Shown piece after piece: positions 1-6,594 of a DNA stretch of 9,224 bases. Source of the stretch: DASQPR01 sp035263025. GTDB taxonomy: Bacteria > Actinomycetota > Actinomycetes > Mycobacteriales > Micromonosporaceae. Every line of letters starts with the position of its first letter. The first letter of the stretch is position 1. Where the stretch lies: positions 1 through 9,224 of the forward strand of contig DATFRR010000288.1 of NCBI GenBank assembly GCA_035263025.1, written 5' to 3'. A model generated the notes under the pieces. That model had not been told where the DNA came from, ran no database searches, and saw only the letters and a list, made by a program, of their open reading frames with translations. A program made the position numbers and the translations under genes.

Positions 1-2
1 GG

Positions 3-380
3 TCATGAGGCCACGCGCCGCGGCGGTGCGAAGGGCCACTCTTCGAACTCCTCGCAGCGGCCGTCCGTGGCGAACCGAATCAGCCATAGGTCACGCCACT
101 CGTCAGTGGTCGGCCTGCCGTACGCGACTTCCACCCGTACCACCGCTGTCTGATCCTCGACCGCGACGATCTCGGAACTCATCGTGAAGACCTCGTCTGG
201 TCCGGAGCGTTCTTGCTCCCACATTGCTCCGATCGCCGGTAGACCGATCACCGGGTCCTGATACGGGCCTTGGCGGTAGACCGCGTCAGCGGTGAAGAGG
301 TCGGCGAGCGCGGACACGCCGACCGATCGCCACGCCTGCTCGTAGCCGGCCACCCAGCGGGCCACCTCATGCCTGTCCAT
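3..380 (-). CDS. NTF2/SnoaL-like small protein
   Basis: A 125-aa protein that fits the nuclear transport factor 2 / SnoaL-like fold. It opens with an amphipathic helix region (about residues 3-20, VARW..GYEQAW), then an ALADLFTADAVY segment (24-35) typical of the family, a GLPAIGAMW helix (46-54), and alternating strands ending near FEEWPF (112-117). These folds bind small ligands or act as simple enzymes, but no specific substrate can be read here. I chose the ATG at 380 because residues encoded upstream of it in this frame lie opposite the neighbouring gene and look like shadow sequence. It begins only 4 nt after the stop of the membrane protein upstream and has no Shine-Dalgarno of its own, so translation is probably coupled. 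The TGA lies 3 nt inside the window edge, so the gene is complete. Confidence 0.82.
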   Translation of the reverse strand: MDRHEVARWVAGYEQAWRSVGVSALADLFTADAVYRQGPYQDPVIGLPAIGAMWEQERSGPDEVFTMSSEIVAVEDQTAVVRVEVAYGRPTTDEWRDLWLIRFATDGRCEEFEEWPFAPPRRVAS

Positions 381-384
381 GTCG

Positions 385-1170
385 TCAGGGTGCCAGATGG
401 CTGGCGGGCCGCCACCGGAAGCGAGGCGTCGGCACCGCTGGCGTGACGTTGGCGGCGAGTTCCCGCGCCGTCCACGTGAGCCACGCCGGCAGCAGGACTG
501 CGCCGATGCCGGCCAGCAACCACAACGTGAGGTCGTCGCTCGCGCCGGCGTACGCGGCCGCGAGCACCAGCACTGCGACGGCGACCGTAGCGGTAAGGCC
601 GATCCAGCCGGCTCGCATCGCGGTGGTGCGCCGTGCCTGCGCAGCGAGTGCGAGCATGCCGCCGCCAAGGAGCAACAGCGCGACGAGTTCGAACGCTTGC
701 GTCACGGTATCCACCGTGAAGGCGATCGCGTTGACCGTCTCGATCGGATTGTCATGCGTGGCCATCAGCCCGACGGCTCGGTGACCGCCCAACTGCAGTG
801 TGTCGCCGATGGTCCACATGATGCCGCCGAGCCCGAGTGCGTACCCGCCGATGCGCGATAGCGTGGCGGATCGGCCGAACCGACCGCGCAACGTCGCGGC
901 GACAATCACGAGCGAGAGCATGCCCAGCAGCGCGATCGCGGTGTCGAACCGTTCTTGTGGCAGGGTTGTGGCGAACCACTGGTACCACCTGTGCAGCGTG
1001 GAGTCGAGCGGCTCGCCGGGCGACGCAAGCGGCGGCGAAGCAACCGTGACGTGGTTTGCGATGAGGGCGTACCAGATCGCGGAGACCAGGAATGCCGCGG
1101 CCGCCACGTACAGCACGATCGATGCCACGCCGTCCGGTTCGCGGCGTTCCTTCGTCGCGTCGATGCTCAT
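385..1170 (-). CDS. Six-helix integral membrane protein, function unknown
   Basis: A 261-aa hydrophobic protein I do not recognise as a named family. Predicted membrane segments by eye are about residues 15-38, 77-95, 108-123, 158-178, 186-209 and 214-233. A soluble loop of about 40 residues (39-76, containing RWYQWF at 61-66) lies between helices 1 and 2. The C-terminal tail is basic and proline-rich. The ATG at 1170 is supported by an AAGGGAG ribosome binding site (plus-strand 1177-1183) with a 6-nt spacer. It is transcribed divergently from the receiver/kinase operon across a 134-bp gap. It is followed after 4 nt by the NTF2-like gene, so the two form a likely operon. A role as transporter, DUF4386-like protein or sensor accessory cannot be separated from the sequence alone. 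Confidence 0.85.
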   Translation of the reverse strand: MSIDATKERREPDGVASIVLYVAAAAFLVSAIWYALIANHVTVASPPLASPGEPLDSTLHRWYQWFATTLPQERFDTAIALLGMLSLVIVAATLRGRFGRSATLSRIGGYALGLGGIMWTIGDTLQLGGHRAVGLMATHDNPIETVNAIAFTVDTVTQAFELVALLLLGGGMLALAAQARRTTAMRAGWIGLTATVAVAVLVLAAAYAGASDDLTLWLLAGIGAVLLPAWLTWTARELAANVTPAVPTPRFRWRPASHLAP

Positions 1171-1176
1171 GTCGCG

Positions 1177-1183
1177 CTCCCTT
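1177..1183 (-). promoter_or_regulatory. Ribosome binding site of the membrane protein
   Basis: Reads AAGGGAG on the minus strand, 6 nt before the ATG at 1170. It fixes the start of the 261-aa membrane protein. Confidence 0.7.
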
Positions 1184-1248
1184 CGCTTGACGACGGCCGA
1201 AGCGTAGGTCCGTCGAAGGGCGCGAACATCCGGGCCATCACGGCGAGA

Positions 1249-1268
1249 TCAGTGCGGGTCAGCACTGA
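1249..1268. promoter_or_regulatory. Perfect 7-bp-arm dyad in divergent intergenic region (candidate operator)
   Basis: TCAGTGC, six spacer bases (GGGTCA), then GCACTGA: a perfect inverted repeat with a centre-to-centre geometry of 13 bp. It lies 36 nt upstream of the receiver start at 1305 and about 80 nt upstream of the divergent membrane protein start at 1170. This position suits an operator acting on one or both units. The NarL-type regulator encoded in the operon is an obvious candidate binder, but that is inference. I could not find a convincing -35/-10 pair in this gap for either gene. Confidence 0.45.
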
Positions 1269-1304
1269 CGACGAGTGCCACCGGACGTGCAACCATGTGC
1301 ACTC

Positions 1305-1658
1305 ATGAGGAGCCTGCTGATCGTCGACGATCACGCTGGCTTCCGCATGTGGGCACGCGAGGTGCTCAGGCACGAAGGATTCGACGTGGTCGGTGAGGCG
1401 ACCGATGGGTTGTCCGCGATCGACGCGGTCCACGATCTGCACCCCGAGGTCGTACTGCTCGACATCCAGCTGCCGGACATGAGCGGTTTCGAGGTTGCCG
1501 AGCGCATCGCAGCGCAGACGTCGGTTGTCCTGACGTCGAGCCGGTCGGCCGCCGACTACGGGCCGGCCGTGGTGCGAAGTCCGGCGGTCGGGTTCATGGC
1601 GAAGTCGGATCTCACCGGTGCGGCGATGGCCGCTCTGTTGGACCCGGCCCAATCATGA
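1305..1658 (+). CDS. Stand-alone receiver-domain response regulator
   Basis: A 117-aa protein consisting of a receiver (CheY-like) domain only. Visible landmarks are the acidic pair D8-D9 in LLIVDD, the phospho-acceptor D53 in LLDIQLP, the switch T77 in VVLTSS and the conserved K100 in FMAKSD. The protein stops at the end of the fold, so there is no DNA-binding or enzymatic output domain. The ATG at 1305 is preferred over the GTG at 1275 because LLIVDD normally begins within a few residues of the N-terminus. There is no clear Shine-Dalgarno, so a leaderless or short-leader transcript is possible. Its stop overlaps the kinase start as ATGA (1655-1658), so the genes are translationally coupled. 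It may be a phosphate sink, a shuttle, or act by protein contact. Confidence 0.9.
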   Translation: MRSLLIVDDHAGFRMWAREVLRHEGFDVVGEATDGLSAIDAVHDLHPEVVLLDIQLPDMSGFEVAERIAAQTSVVLTSSRSAADYGPAVVRSPAVGFMAKSDLTGAAMAALLDPAQS

Positions 1659-3478
1659 CGCGACGACGCTGGGCGCTGGCCGGTATCGCTGTCGCGAGCC
1701 TGGTCTGGGCGCTCGGCGGCGAATGGGTGAGCATCCACGCCGGGATAGCCGAGAACCACTTCCTGGATGCGTTGGCGGGCTTGAGCTTCTTCGTGGCCGG
1801 TATCGTCGCGCTCGACCGGCGACAGGGTAATCGCATTGGGCCGTTGATGCTCGCCAGCGGGGCGAGTTGGTTCTGCGGCAACTGGGAGAACCTTCGGTGG
1901 CCAGTGTGGGGCGCGCCGTTGCTCGTGTTCGGCAGTGCGACCGCGGCGTTCGTGGCGCACGTCGCGCTGGGCTATTCCAACGGTCGGCTCGCCACGCGCT
2001 ACGAGCGCGTCACGGTCGCGGCCACTTACGTGGGTACGGCCGGTGCGATGTTGGGCTTCGTGCTCACTGACGATCCGCGCGTCGCGGGTTGCGTCCGCGA
2101 CTGCCCGTGGGCGCCGGTCATCTGGTCGAGCCAATCAGCCGCCGACGCGTTCGAGTGGGTCGACGAACACGGCGCATACGTGCTCGTCCCGATGTTCGTC
2201 ATTGCCCTATGGCTTCGCTGGCGGCGGTCGACGCCCGCCCAGCGGCGATATCTCACTCCGCTATGGGTCGCCGCCGGGATCCTCGCCGGTGTCTACCTGA
2301 TCAGTGCGATCGTGCCGGCGAGTCCGCACGGCTTCCTTCGCCTGCTGTCGGACTTCCAGGCACTCCTCGAGATCTGCGTGCCGGCGGTGTTCCTAGCCGG
2401 CCTTCTGTCCGCGCGGTTGGCGCAGAGTGCGGTCGGCTCGCTTGTCGTGGACCTGCAAGCGCCGCGACCCACCGGCGAACTGCGCGCCTTGATTGCCGCG
2501 GCGCTCGGCGATCCGTCCGTCGACATTGTCTACGCGGTCGACGACGGCGGATGGATTCAAGCCGACGGGTCACCGGCGCTCCTGCCCACCGACGAGTCGG
2601 GTCCATCGGCCCGACAGGTCACCGTCATCGAACGAGAACAGCGTCGGCTCGCCGCGCTCATCCACGATCCCGCCGTCGACCCCGGACTGGTCCGCGCGGT
2701 CGCAGCCGCCGCGGGCATGGCCGTGGAGAACGAACGCCTGCACGCTCAGGTGCGCGCGCAACTGGACGAGGTACGGGCATCGCGGTCGCGCATCGTGCAA
2801 GCCGGCGACGACGAACGCCGACGGGTCGAGCGCGACCTGCACGACGGCGCGCAGCAACGGCTGGTGACGCTGTCGCTTGCGATGCATGCGGCCCGCCGTC
2901 AGTTGACGGCCGGTCATGCCGACGCGGTTGCGGACACGCTCGCCCTCGCCTCCGACGAGTTGCGTCTGGCCATCGACGAACTACGGGAGCTGGCGCGCGG
3001 TCTTCACCCGGTAATCCTCACCGACGAAGGTCTCGGCCCAGCGCTGCAATCGCTCGCCGACCGGGCCGCCGTGCCGGTCTCGGTTGACCGCGTGCCGGAG
3101 CACCGCTTCCCGCCGACCATCGAGTCGACGGTGTATTTCGTCGTCAGTGAAGCGCTCGCGAACATCGGAAAGTACGCGGATGCGTCCGACGCGAGCATCC
3201 ACGTGACACACGACGCGGCGGCGCTCATCGTCGAGGTTCGCGACAACGGCTGCGGCGGTGCCGATCCGGCGCGGGGTTCCGGCCTTCGCGGCTTGAGCGA
3301 CCGTGTCGCGGCGGTGAACGGTCGCATGACCGTCGTCAGCCCGGTCGGCGCCGGAACGACGGTTCGCGTCGTGCTGCCCGGTTCGGCGCGCGCCGACCGC
3401 GTCGATCTGGTTCAACGGGATTCAACCGGCACGCCGGTTGGCGCGGCGCCGCACTGGACACCCGGGGGTACGCCGTGA
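1655..3478 (+). CDS. Membrane sensor histidine kinase, HisKA_3 (NarL-partner) type
   Basis: A 607-aa sensor kinase with the layout common in actinobacteria. Residues 1-255 are hydrophobic with about eight membrane segments (roughly 6-22, 37-53, 61-75, 87-106, 119-137, 174-188, 202-220, 236-254). A soluble linker follows (about 262-360), ending in a coiled coil (ENERLHAQVRAQLDEVR, 358-374). The HisKA_3 dimerisation/phosphotransfer box is DDERRRVERDLHDGAQQRL, with phospho-acceptor H396. The ATPase domain has an N-box SEALANIGKYADA (N503), a G1 box DNGCGG (530-535) and a G2 box GSGLRGLSDRV (541-551). The N-box has Tyr where most relatives have His (KHA becomes KYA). It is coupled to the receiver upstream (ATGA) and the NarL-type regulator downstream (GTGA at 3475-3478), so both are probable phosphotransfer partners. 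The sensed signal is unknown. Confidence 0.93.
   Translation: MTRRRWALAGIAVASLVWALGGEWVSIHAGIAENHFLDALAGLSFFVAGIVALDRRQGNRIGPLMLASGASWFCGNWENLRWPVWGAPLLVFGSATAAFVAHVALGYSNGRLATRYERVTVAATYVGTAGAMLGFVLTDDPRVAGCVRDCPWAPVIWSSQSAADAFEWVDEHGAYVLVPMFVIALWLRWRRSTPAQRRYLTPLWVAAGILAGVYLISAIVPASPHGFLRLLSDFQALLEICVPAVFLAGLLSARLAQSAVGSLVVDLQAPRPTGELRALIAAALGDPSVDIVYAVDDGGWIQADGSPALLPTDESGPSARQVTVIEREQRRLAALIHDPAVDPGLVRAVAAAAGMAVENERLHAQVRAQLDEVRASRSRIVQAGDDERRRVERDLHDGAQQRLVTLSLAMHAARRQLTAGHADAVADTLALASDELRLAIDELRELARGLHPVILTDEGLGPALQSLADRAAVPVSVDRVPEHRFPPTIESTVYFVVSEALANIGKYADASDASIHVTHDAAALIVEVRDNGCGGADPARGSGLRGLSDRVAAVNGRMTVVSPVGAGTTVRVVLPGSARADRVDLVQRDSTGTPVGAAPHWTPGGTP
3464..3468 (+). promoter_or_regulatory. 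Ribosome binding site for the NarL-type regulator
   Basis: A GGGGG run inside the end of the kinase gene lies 6 nt before the GTG at 3475. It supports use of that GTG as the regulator's start, alongside termination-reinitiation at the GTGA overlap. Confidence 0.5.
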
Positions 3479-4230
3479 AGGTCGTACTCGCCGATGATGC
3501 CGTCCTGTTCCGAGCCGGGGTCGCGCGGCTGCTCGCCGATGCCGGCTTCGAAGTCGTCGGACAGGCGGGTGACGTGACGTCGTTGCTGTCCATGGTCGCT
3601 GCGCTGCACCCGGACCTCGTCGTCGTCGACGTACGGATGCCGCCGACGCACACCACGGAAGGGCTGCAAGCGGCGGCACGGATCCGTACCGAGCACCCCG
3701 AGACCGCGGTGTTGGTGCTGTCTGCGTACGTCGAGCCGCAATACGCCATGCGACTGATCGGCGATCAACCGGGTCGGGTCGGGTACCTGTTGAAGGACCG
3801 CGTCACCGACGTCGACGAACTGATCGAGGCAGCGGTACGGGTGGCCGCCGGCCGTACGGTCGTGGACCCGGCCGTCATCGCGATGTTGCTCGGGCGGCCC
3901 GCCGTACGGGATCCGTTGAGCTCATTGACGGAGCGCGAACGTGACGTCATCGCGTTGATGGCCGAAGGCCGATCGAATCAGGCGATCGCGGAACGCCTTC
4001 GGCTCACGGCCAAGACTGTCGAGTCACACGTACGCAACATCTTCGTGAAACTCGATCTCGTGCCGGCACCGGACGACCATCGTCGGGTGCTCGCCGTGTT
4101 GACGTATCTGCGCAGCGACGCGTCCGGGTCCGGCGGCGACGCGGTCGCCGGACGTGGGCGGTCGGCGTCCGGCGGCGAAGCGGCCGCCAAACGTGCGCCG
4201 TCGACTCAGATCGTGGCCGGTGCCGAGTAG
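3475..4230 (+). CDS. NarL/LuxR-family DNA-binding response regulator
   Basis: A 251-aa two-domain regulator. The receiver domain (1-125) has the D7-D8 acidic pair, phospho-acceptor D52 in VVVDVRMPP, switch S83 and K107 in YLLKD. The LuxR-type helix-turn-helix spans about 151-195, starting LTERERDVIALMAEG and including NQAIAERL and the recognition-helix segment TAKTVESHVRNIFVKL. It should bind DNA as a dimer when phosphorylated by the adjacent kinase. The start is GTG at 3475, overlapping the kinase stop (GTGA). Unlike most relatives, which end shortly after the HTH, it has a Gly/Ala/Ser-rich tail of about 38 residues (214-251). The tail contains an imperfect 13-residue tandem duplication, and its last 25 bp overlap the 3' end of the convergent hrp1-like gene. 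Confidence 0.94.
   Translation: MKVVLADDAVLFRAGVARLLADAGFEVVGQAGDVTSLLSMVAALHPDLVVVDVRMPPTHTTEGLQAAARIRTEHPETAVLVLSAYVEPQYAMRLIGDQPGRVGYLLKDRVTDVDELIEAAVRVAAGRTVVDPAVIAMLLGRPAVRDPLSSLTERERDVIALMAEGRSNQAIAERLRLTAKTVESHVRNIFVKLDLVPAPDDHRRVLAVLTYLRSDASGSGGDAVAGRGRSASGGEAAAKRAPSTQIVAGAE
4129..4195 (+). repeat. Imperfect 39-bp-period direct repeat in regulator tail
   Basis: The block 4129-4156 recurs at 4168-4195 with 24 of 28 positions identical by my count. The best 21-bp cores begin TCCGGCGGCGA. The period is 39 bp, so it is in frame and gives SGGDAVA and SGGEAAA. It lies in the low-complexity tail after the HTH domain and probably arose by slippage or local duplication. Confidence 0.6.
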
Positions 4231-4634
4231 ACCGTGTTGCAGTAGCGGGCCAACTTCTGCGGCGACAGGTGAGTCGCGAGATCGGCCTCGCTGATCATGC
4301 CGACCAGCTCGTGTTCGTCGATCACCGGCAGCCGCCGGATGAGGTGCTGCTGCATCAGCGAGAGCACCTCGTCCTCGTCCGCGCCCGCCGCAACCCAGAC
4401 GGGTGCACCGCTGGCAAGCTGCGCGGCGGTCATCTTCGAGGGGTCGTGTCCGGTAGCGACACACTTCAGCACGATGTCGCGATCGGTGATGATCCCCTTG
4501 AGGCGATCGTCGTTGCCACAGATCGGCAACGAACCCACGTTGTGCTCACGCATCAACTGCGCGGCGCGGTCCAGTGTCTCGTGCTCGGGCACACAAGCTA
4601 CGCCCGAGTGCATCATGCTACGGGCATTCGTCAT
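4206..4634 (-). CDS. hrp1: Hrp1-like protein with paired CBS domains
   Basis: A 142-aa protein made of two CBS domains (about 5-60 and 68-125) that form one Bateman module. It closely resembles M. tuberculosis Hrp1 (Rv2626c, hypoxic response protein 1, about 143 aa), recalled from memory. Shared elements include the MT-AR start, EHETL, AAQ-MREH, LPICG-DDRL, TDRDIV and RR-PVI-EH-LVG. C14 and C39, the cysteines I recall in Hrp1, are both present. CBS modules usually bind adenine nucleotides, but the ligand and role of Hrp1 are not settled. The ATG at 4634 has an AGGA ribosome binding site (plus-strand 4642-4645) with a 7-nt spacer. The gene starts 70 nt after the beta-propeller gene on the same strand and may be co-transcribed with it. 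Its 3' end overlaps the convergent regulator by 25 bp. Confidence 0.93.
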   Translation of the reverse strand: MTNARSMMHSGVACVPEHETLDRAAQLMREHNVGSLPICGNDDRLKGIITDRDIVLKCVATGHDPSKMTAAQLASGAPVWVAAGADEDEVLSLMQQHLIRRLPVIDEHELVGMISEADLATHLSPQKLARYCNTVYSAPATI

Positions 4635-4641
4635 AGCCCGA

Positions 4642-4645
4642 TCCT
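4642..4645 (-). promoter_or_regulatory. Ribosome binding site of the Hrp1-like gene
   Basis: Reads AGGA on the minus strand, 7 nt before the ATG at 4634. It is short but well placed and supports that start. Confidence 0.5.
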
Positions 4646-4704
4646 GCGACAGTCACCCCGATCCTCGTGGCGACTTCAGGTGATTCGCGTGTTCCACGCT
4701 GCGA

Positions 4705-6072
4705 TTAGTTCGGTACCCGCCACACCGTCAGATGGGCGTCGGGCATCGCGCACATCAGAAGCGCAGCGGTCTGTGCGCATGCCGGCGCGGTGACTCCGTG
4801 GAGGAGTTCGATCGGCGAACCAAATCCGGAGCCGCCCATCCCTTCCGTTCGCTCCGAGTCGGCGTGCCATATGGCGAGCCAGTTCCTCGCGTCTGGCTCG
4901 ACCGCCGGTCCGGTTGTCGCAATCGGTACGCCGATGCCGGGCGCGGCGGAGGTGATCTTCGTGACGCTCGAGCCGGCCGCCGCCTTGGCGAGGCCGAGAA
5001 GCACGAACGATCCGTCGGCCGGCGCGCCGGCTCGCGATGGGGCGGCACCGGCGATGCGGCCGGAACTCGGATCGACTTCGACGCCCGTGCTCGCGCCACG
5101 TTCGTACAGACAGATGGCGCTGCCGCACGGCTCGGCGTCCTGACCGTTGTCCGTGAGCAGGCCAGTCCACAAGGGATGGAGGTCGTCGATCGCGTACGCG
5201 TCGATGCTGGGCGCCGGTCGATCAGCGTGCGCGACGAGCACGACACCGGCGGCCACGACGAGACGTGGCACGTCCAGCCGATCGGACTGTGCGAGCTGGA
5301 AATTCCGCGCCGGATCGCCGAGATCAATCCGGCGCGCCGCCGCAACATGGCCGTCCGCGAGCCGAATCGTGGTCAGCGTCGACGAGTTGGAGCACAACTC
5401 CACGAGGCTTGTCGGCCGAGGCGTCGCATCGCTCGATCCGACCGCGGCCACGCAACTCGCCGGAATCGGATGCGACCACCTCGCTCGCCCGGTCGCGGAG
5501 TCGAGCACGCTGACACTGCCGGTCGATGGCGTACCCGGGTAGTTGAAACCAGGCGGTCGCGACATCGCCTCGACCATGACGCCACCGGTCACCGGTGTGG
5601 CTAGCCCGAGGTCGCTCGTCCAAGCCGTCGCGCCGGTGCGTGGTTCGAGCGCAACGGTGTGCTCGCCGACGGTGTCGGTGTCGATCATGCTGACCACCAC
5701 GAGACCGTCGACGTATCGCAGTGTGGACAAGGCAGCGATCTCGGGCATGGCCGACGTCCACTCGCGGGTACCCGTCGGCAGGTCGTACGCGCTGATCGCG
5801 TTGTGGCCGGCCGACGTGTCGTACACGTAAAGGTTTGCGCCGTTGATCATGATCGTGGCATCGAGACCCACCGGAACGCGGGCCATCACCCGCAGCGCGC
5901 TTCGCGGTGCGGCCTGCGAGGCTGCGATCAGCAGCAGCACAGCCGCAACGGTGGCGACAAGGACGACCTGGCGCAGTCGGATGCGCGGCGGCCGTGGCCA
6001 CCGGTCCAGTGGCGTGACGTCGAATCGGTCACCGAGGTCAACGATGGTTTCGGTGGCCCATCCGCCGGTCAC
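4705..6072 (-). CDS. Membrane-anchored PQQ-type beta-propeller protein
   Basis: A 455-aa protein with a short cytoplasmic N-terminus (1-34, basic near 30-34), one membrane anchor (about 35-54) and a large domain predicted to be extracytoplasmic. That domain repeats the PQQ-like blade signature (x-x-D-x-x-T/S-G-x-x-x-W): YDLPTGTREW (96-105), LEPRTGATAW (142-151), LDSATGRARW (190-199), and degenerate copies near 236-250, 291-302 and 332-341. Such propellers usually act as binding or assembly scaffolds; no enoenzyme PQQ ligand set is visible. Six cysteines (C207, C227, C316, C321, C432, C441) could form three disulfides. The start is the GTG at 6072, the first available in frame; no good ribosome binding site precedes it, so the start is uncertain. 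The hrp1-like gene follows after 70 nt. Confidence 0.85.
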   Translation of the reverse strand: MTGGWATETIVDLGDRFDVTPLDRWPRPPRIRLRQVVLVATVAAVLLLIAASQAAPRSALRVMARVPVGLDATIMINGANLYVYDTSAGHNAISAYDLPTGTREWTSAMPEIAALSTLRYVDGLVVVSMIDTDTVGEHTVALEPRTGATAWTSDLGLATPVTGGVMVEAMSRPPGFNYPGTPSTGSVSVLDSATGRARWSHPIPASCVAAVGSSDATPRPTSLVELCSNSSTLTTIRLADGHVAAARRIDLGDPARNFQLAQSDRLDVPRLVVAAGVVLVAHADRPAPSIDAYAIDDLHPLWTGLLTDNGQDAEPCGSAICLYERGASTGVEVDPSSGRIAGAAPSRAGAPADGSFVLLGLAKAAAGSSVTKITSAAPGIGVPIATTGPAVEPDARNWLAIWHADSERTEGMGGSGFGSPIELLHGVTAPACAQTAALLMCAMPDAHLTVWRVPN

Positions 6073-6322
6073 GAGCCGAGCGTAAGGATGGGCAAACCGA
6101 TCGCGCTAGCGCCGCGGTCGGGGGCGAGGGTGCTCGCGCGGTGCCCAGCGCTCGCCACGAGTGGAGCGTGACGGGTGCCGGCGGGCCTTGATCGCGTCAC
6201 TTCACAGGCAAGACGCTCCCGTGGTCGCGACCTTCGAACATGACGCTTTACCTGCGACAACGCGGTTTCAGGCCCGGCGCTGCAGGGTATAGCCGGCTAG
6301 GGCAGAGGAAGGTGCGATCGTC
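6073..6322. other. Divergent intergenic region, beta-propeller gene / DUF3040 gene
   Basis: This 250-bp gap between divergent genes holds the SigB/SigF-like promoter of the DUF3040 gene (6265-6290) and a perfect 10-bp palindrome GCGCTAGCGC at 6103-6112, about 30 bp upstream of the propeller start. No convincing promoter for the propeller gene was found. A TTG-started 63-codon frame on the minus strand (6069-6260) ends in a GTGA overlap with the propeller gene, but it looks non-coding and is not called. Confidence 0.5.
6265..6290 (+). promoter_or_regulatory. SigB/SigF-type promoter of the DUF3040 gene
   Basis: GTTT at 6265-6268 (preceded by G, so GGTTT), a 16-nt spacer, then GGGTAT at 6285-6290. 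This matches the actinobacterial SigB/SigF pattern of a GTTT-type -35 and GGGTAT/C -10 with about 14-17 nt between them. The predicted start near 6297 gives a short leader containing AGAGGAAGG (6304-6312), 10 nt before the ATG. Confidence 0.72.
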
Positions 6323-6589
6323 ATGCTGAGCCAATTCGAGCAGCGCACTCTCGGCGATATCGAGCGCTGGCTGGCCGCCGACTATCCAGACCTGCCGCGG
6401 CTGATGGCGCGGTCGCGATGGGCCGTCGGGTGGCGTGCGGCCGTGCTGCCATTGCTAATCGTGGCGTGGTTGGTCGGTGTGGTCGTGACGGCCACGACAC
6501 CGGCTTGGCCGGTGGCGGTGTTCTTCGGCTCGCTAGCGGTGGTGGCAGTGCTCGTCGTTGTGACTCGAGTGCGCCGGCTGCGTGCGTGA
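6323..6589 (+). CDS. DUF3040 small membrane protein
   Basis: An 88-aa protein of the actinobacterial DUF3040 family. It begins MLSQFEQRTLGDIERWLAAD, matching the family's characteristic LS-x-x-EQR-x-L-x-x-IE start. A short charged linker (30-38) and two membrane helices (about 39-57 and 61-81) follow, with a basic end (TRVRRLRA). The family has no established biochemical function. The ATG at 6323 is preceded by AGAGGAAGG at 6304-6312. The gene is monocistronic: a SigB/SigF-type promoter lies 33 nt upstream and a strong hairpin starts 6 nt after the stop. The promoter suggests expression under general stress or in stationary phase. Confidence 0.9.
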   Translation: MLSQFEQRTLGDIERWLAADYPDLPRLMARSRWAVGWRAAVLPLLIVAWLVGVVVTATTPAWPVAVFFGSLAVVAVLVVVTRVRRLRA

Positions 6590-6594
6590 CCGCC

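Noticed and set aside
1275..1304. GTG at 1275 as the start of the stand-alone receiver
   Set aside because: It adds ten residues before LLIVDD that receivers normally lack. The ATG at 1305 fits the family.
2089..3087. Long 332-codon plus-strand frame inside the HisKA_3 kinase gene, and similar long antisense frames across the kinase and propeller genes
   Set aside because: Arg/Ala/Gly-rich shadow translations with no domain features. The true frames show clear kinase and propeller motifs.
4670..4683. DosR-box-like GCGACTTCAG sequence upstream of the Hrp1-like gene
   Set aside because: Only the left half-site resembles the mycobacterial DosR motif; the right half does not form the expected dyad.
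5583..5597. CACCGGT-C-ACCGGTG dyad inside the propeller gene
   Set aside because: It lies within well-supported coding sequence and follows from codons for a Thr-Pro-Val-Thr-Gly-Gly stretch. There is no reason to call it regulatory.
6069..6260. 63-codon minus-strand frame ending in a GTGA overlap with the beta-propeller start
   Set aside because: It needs a TTG start without a good ribosome binding site, and its Arg/Pro/Ala-rich composition looks like a non-coding frame of GC-rich DNA. The overlap is probably chance.
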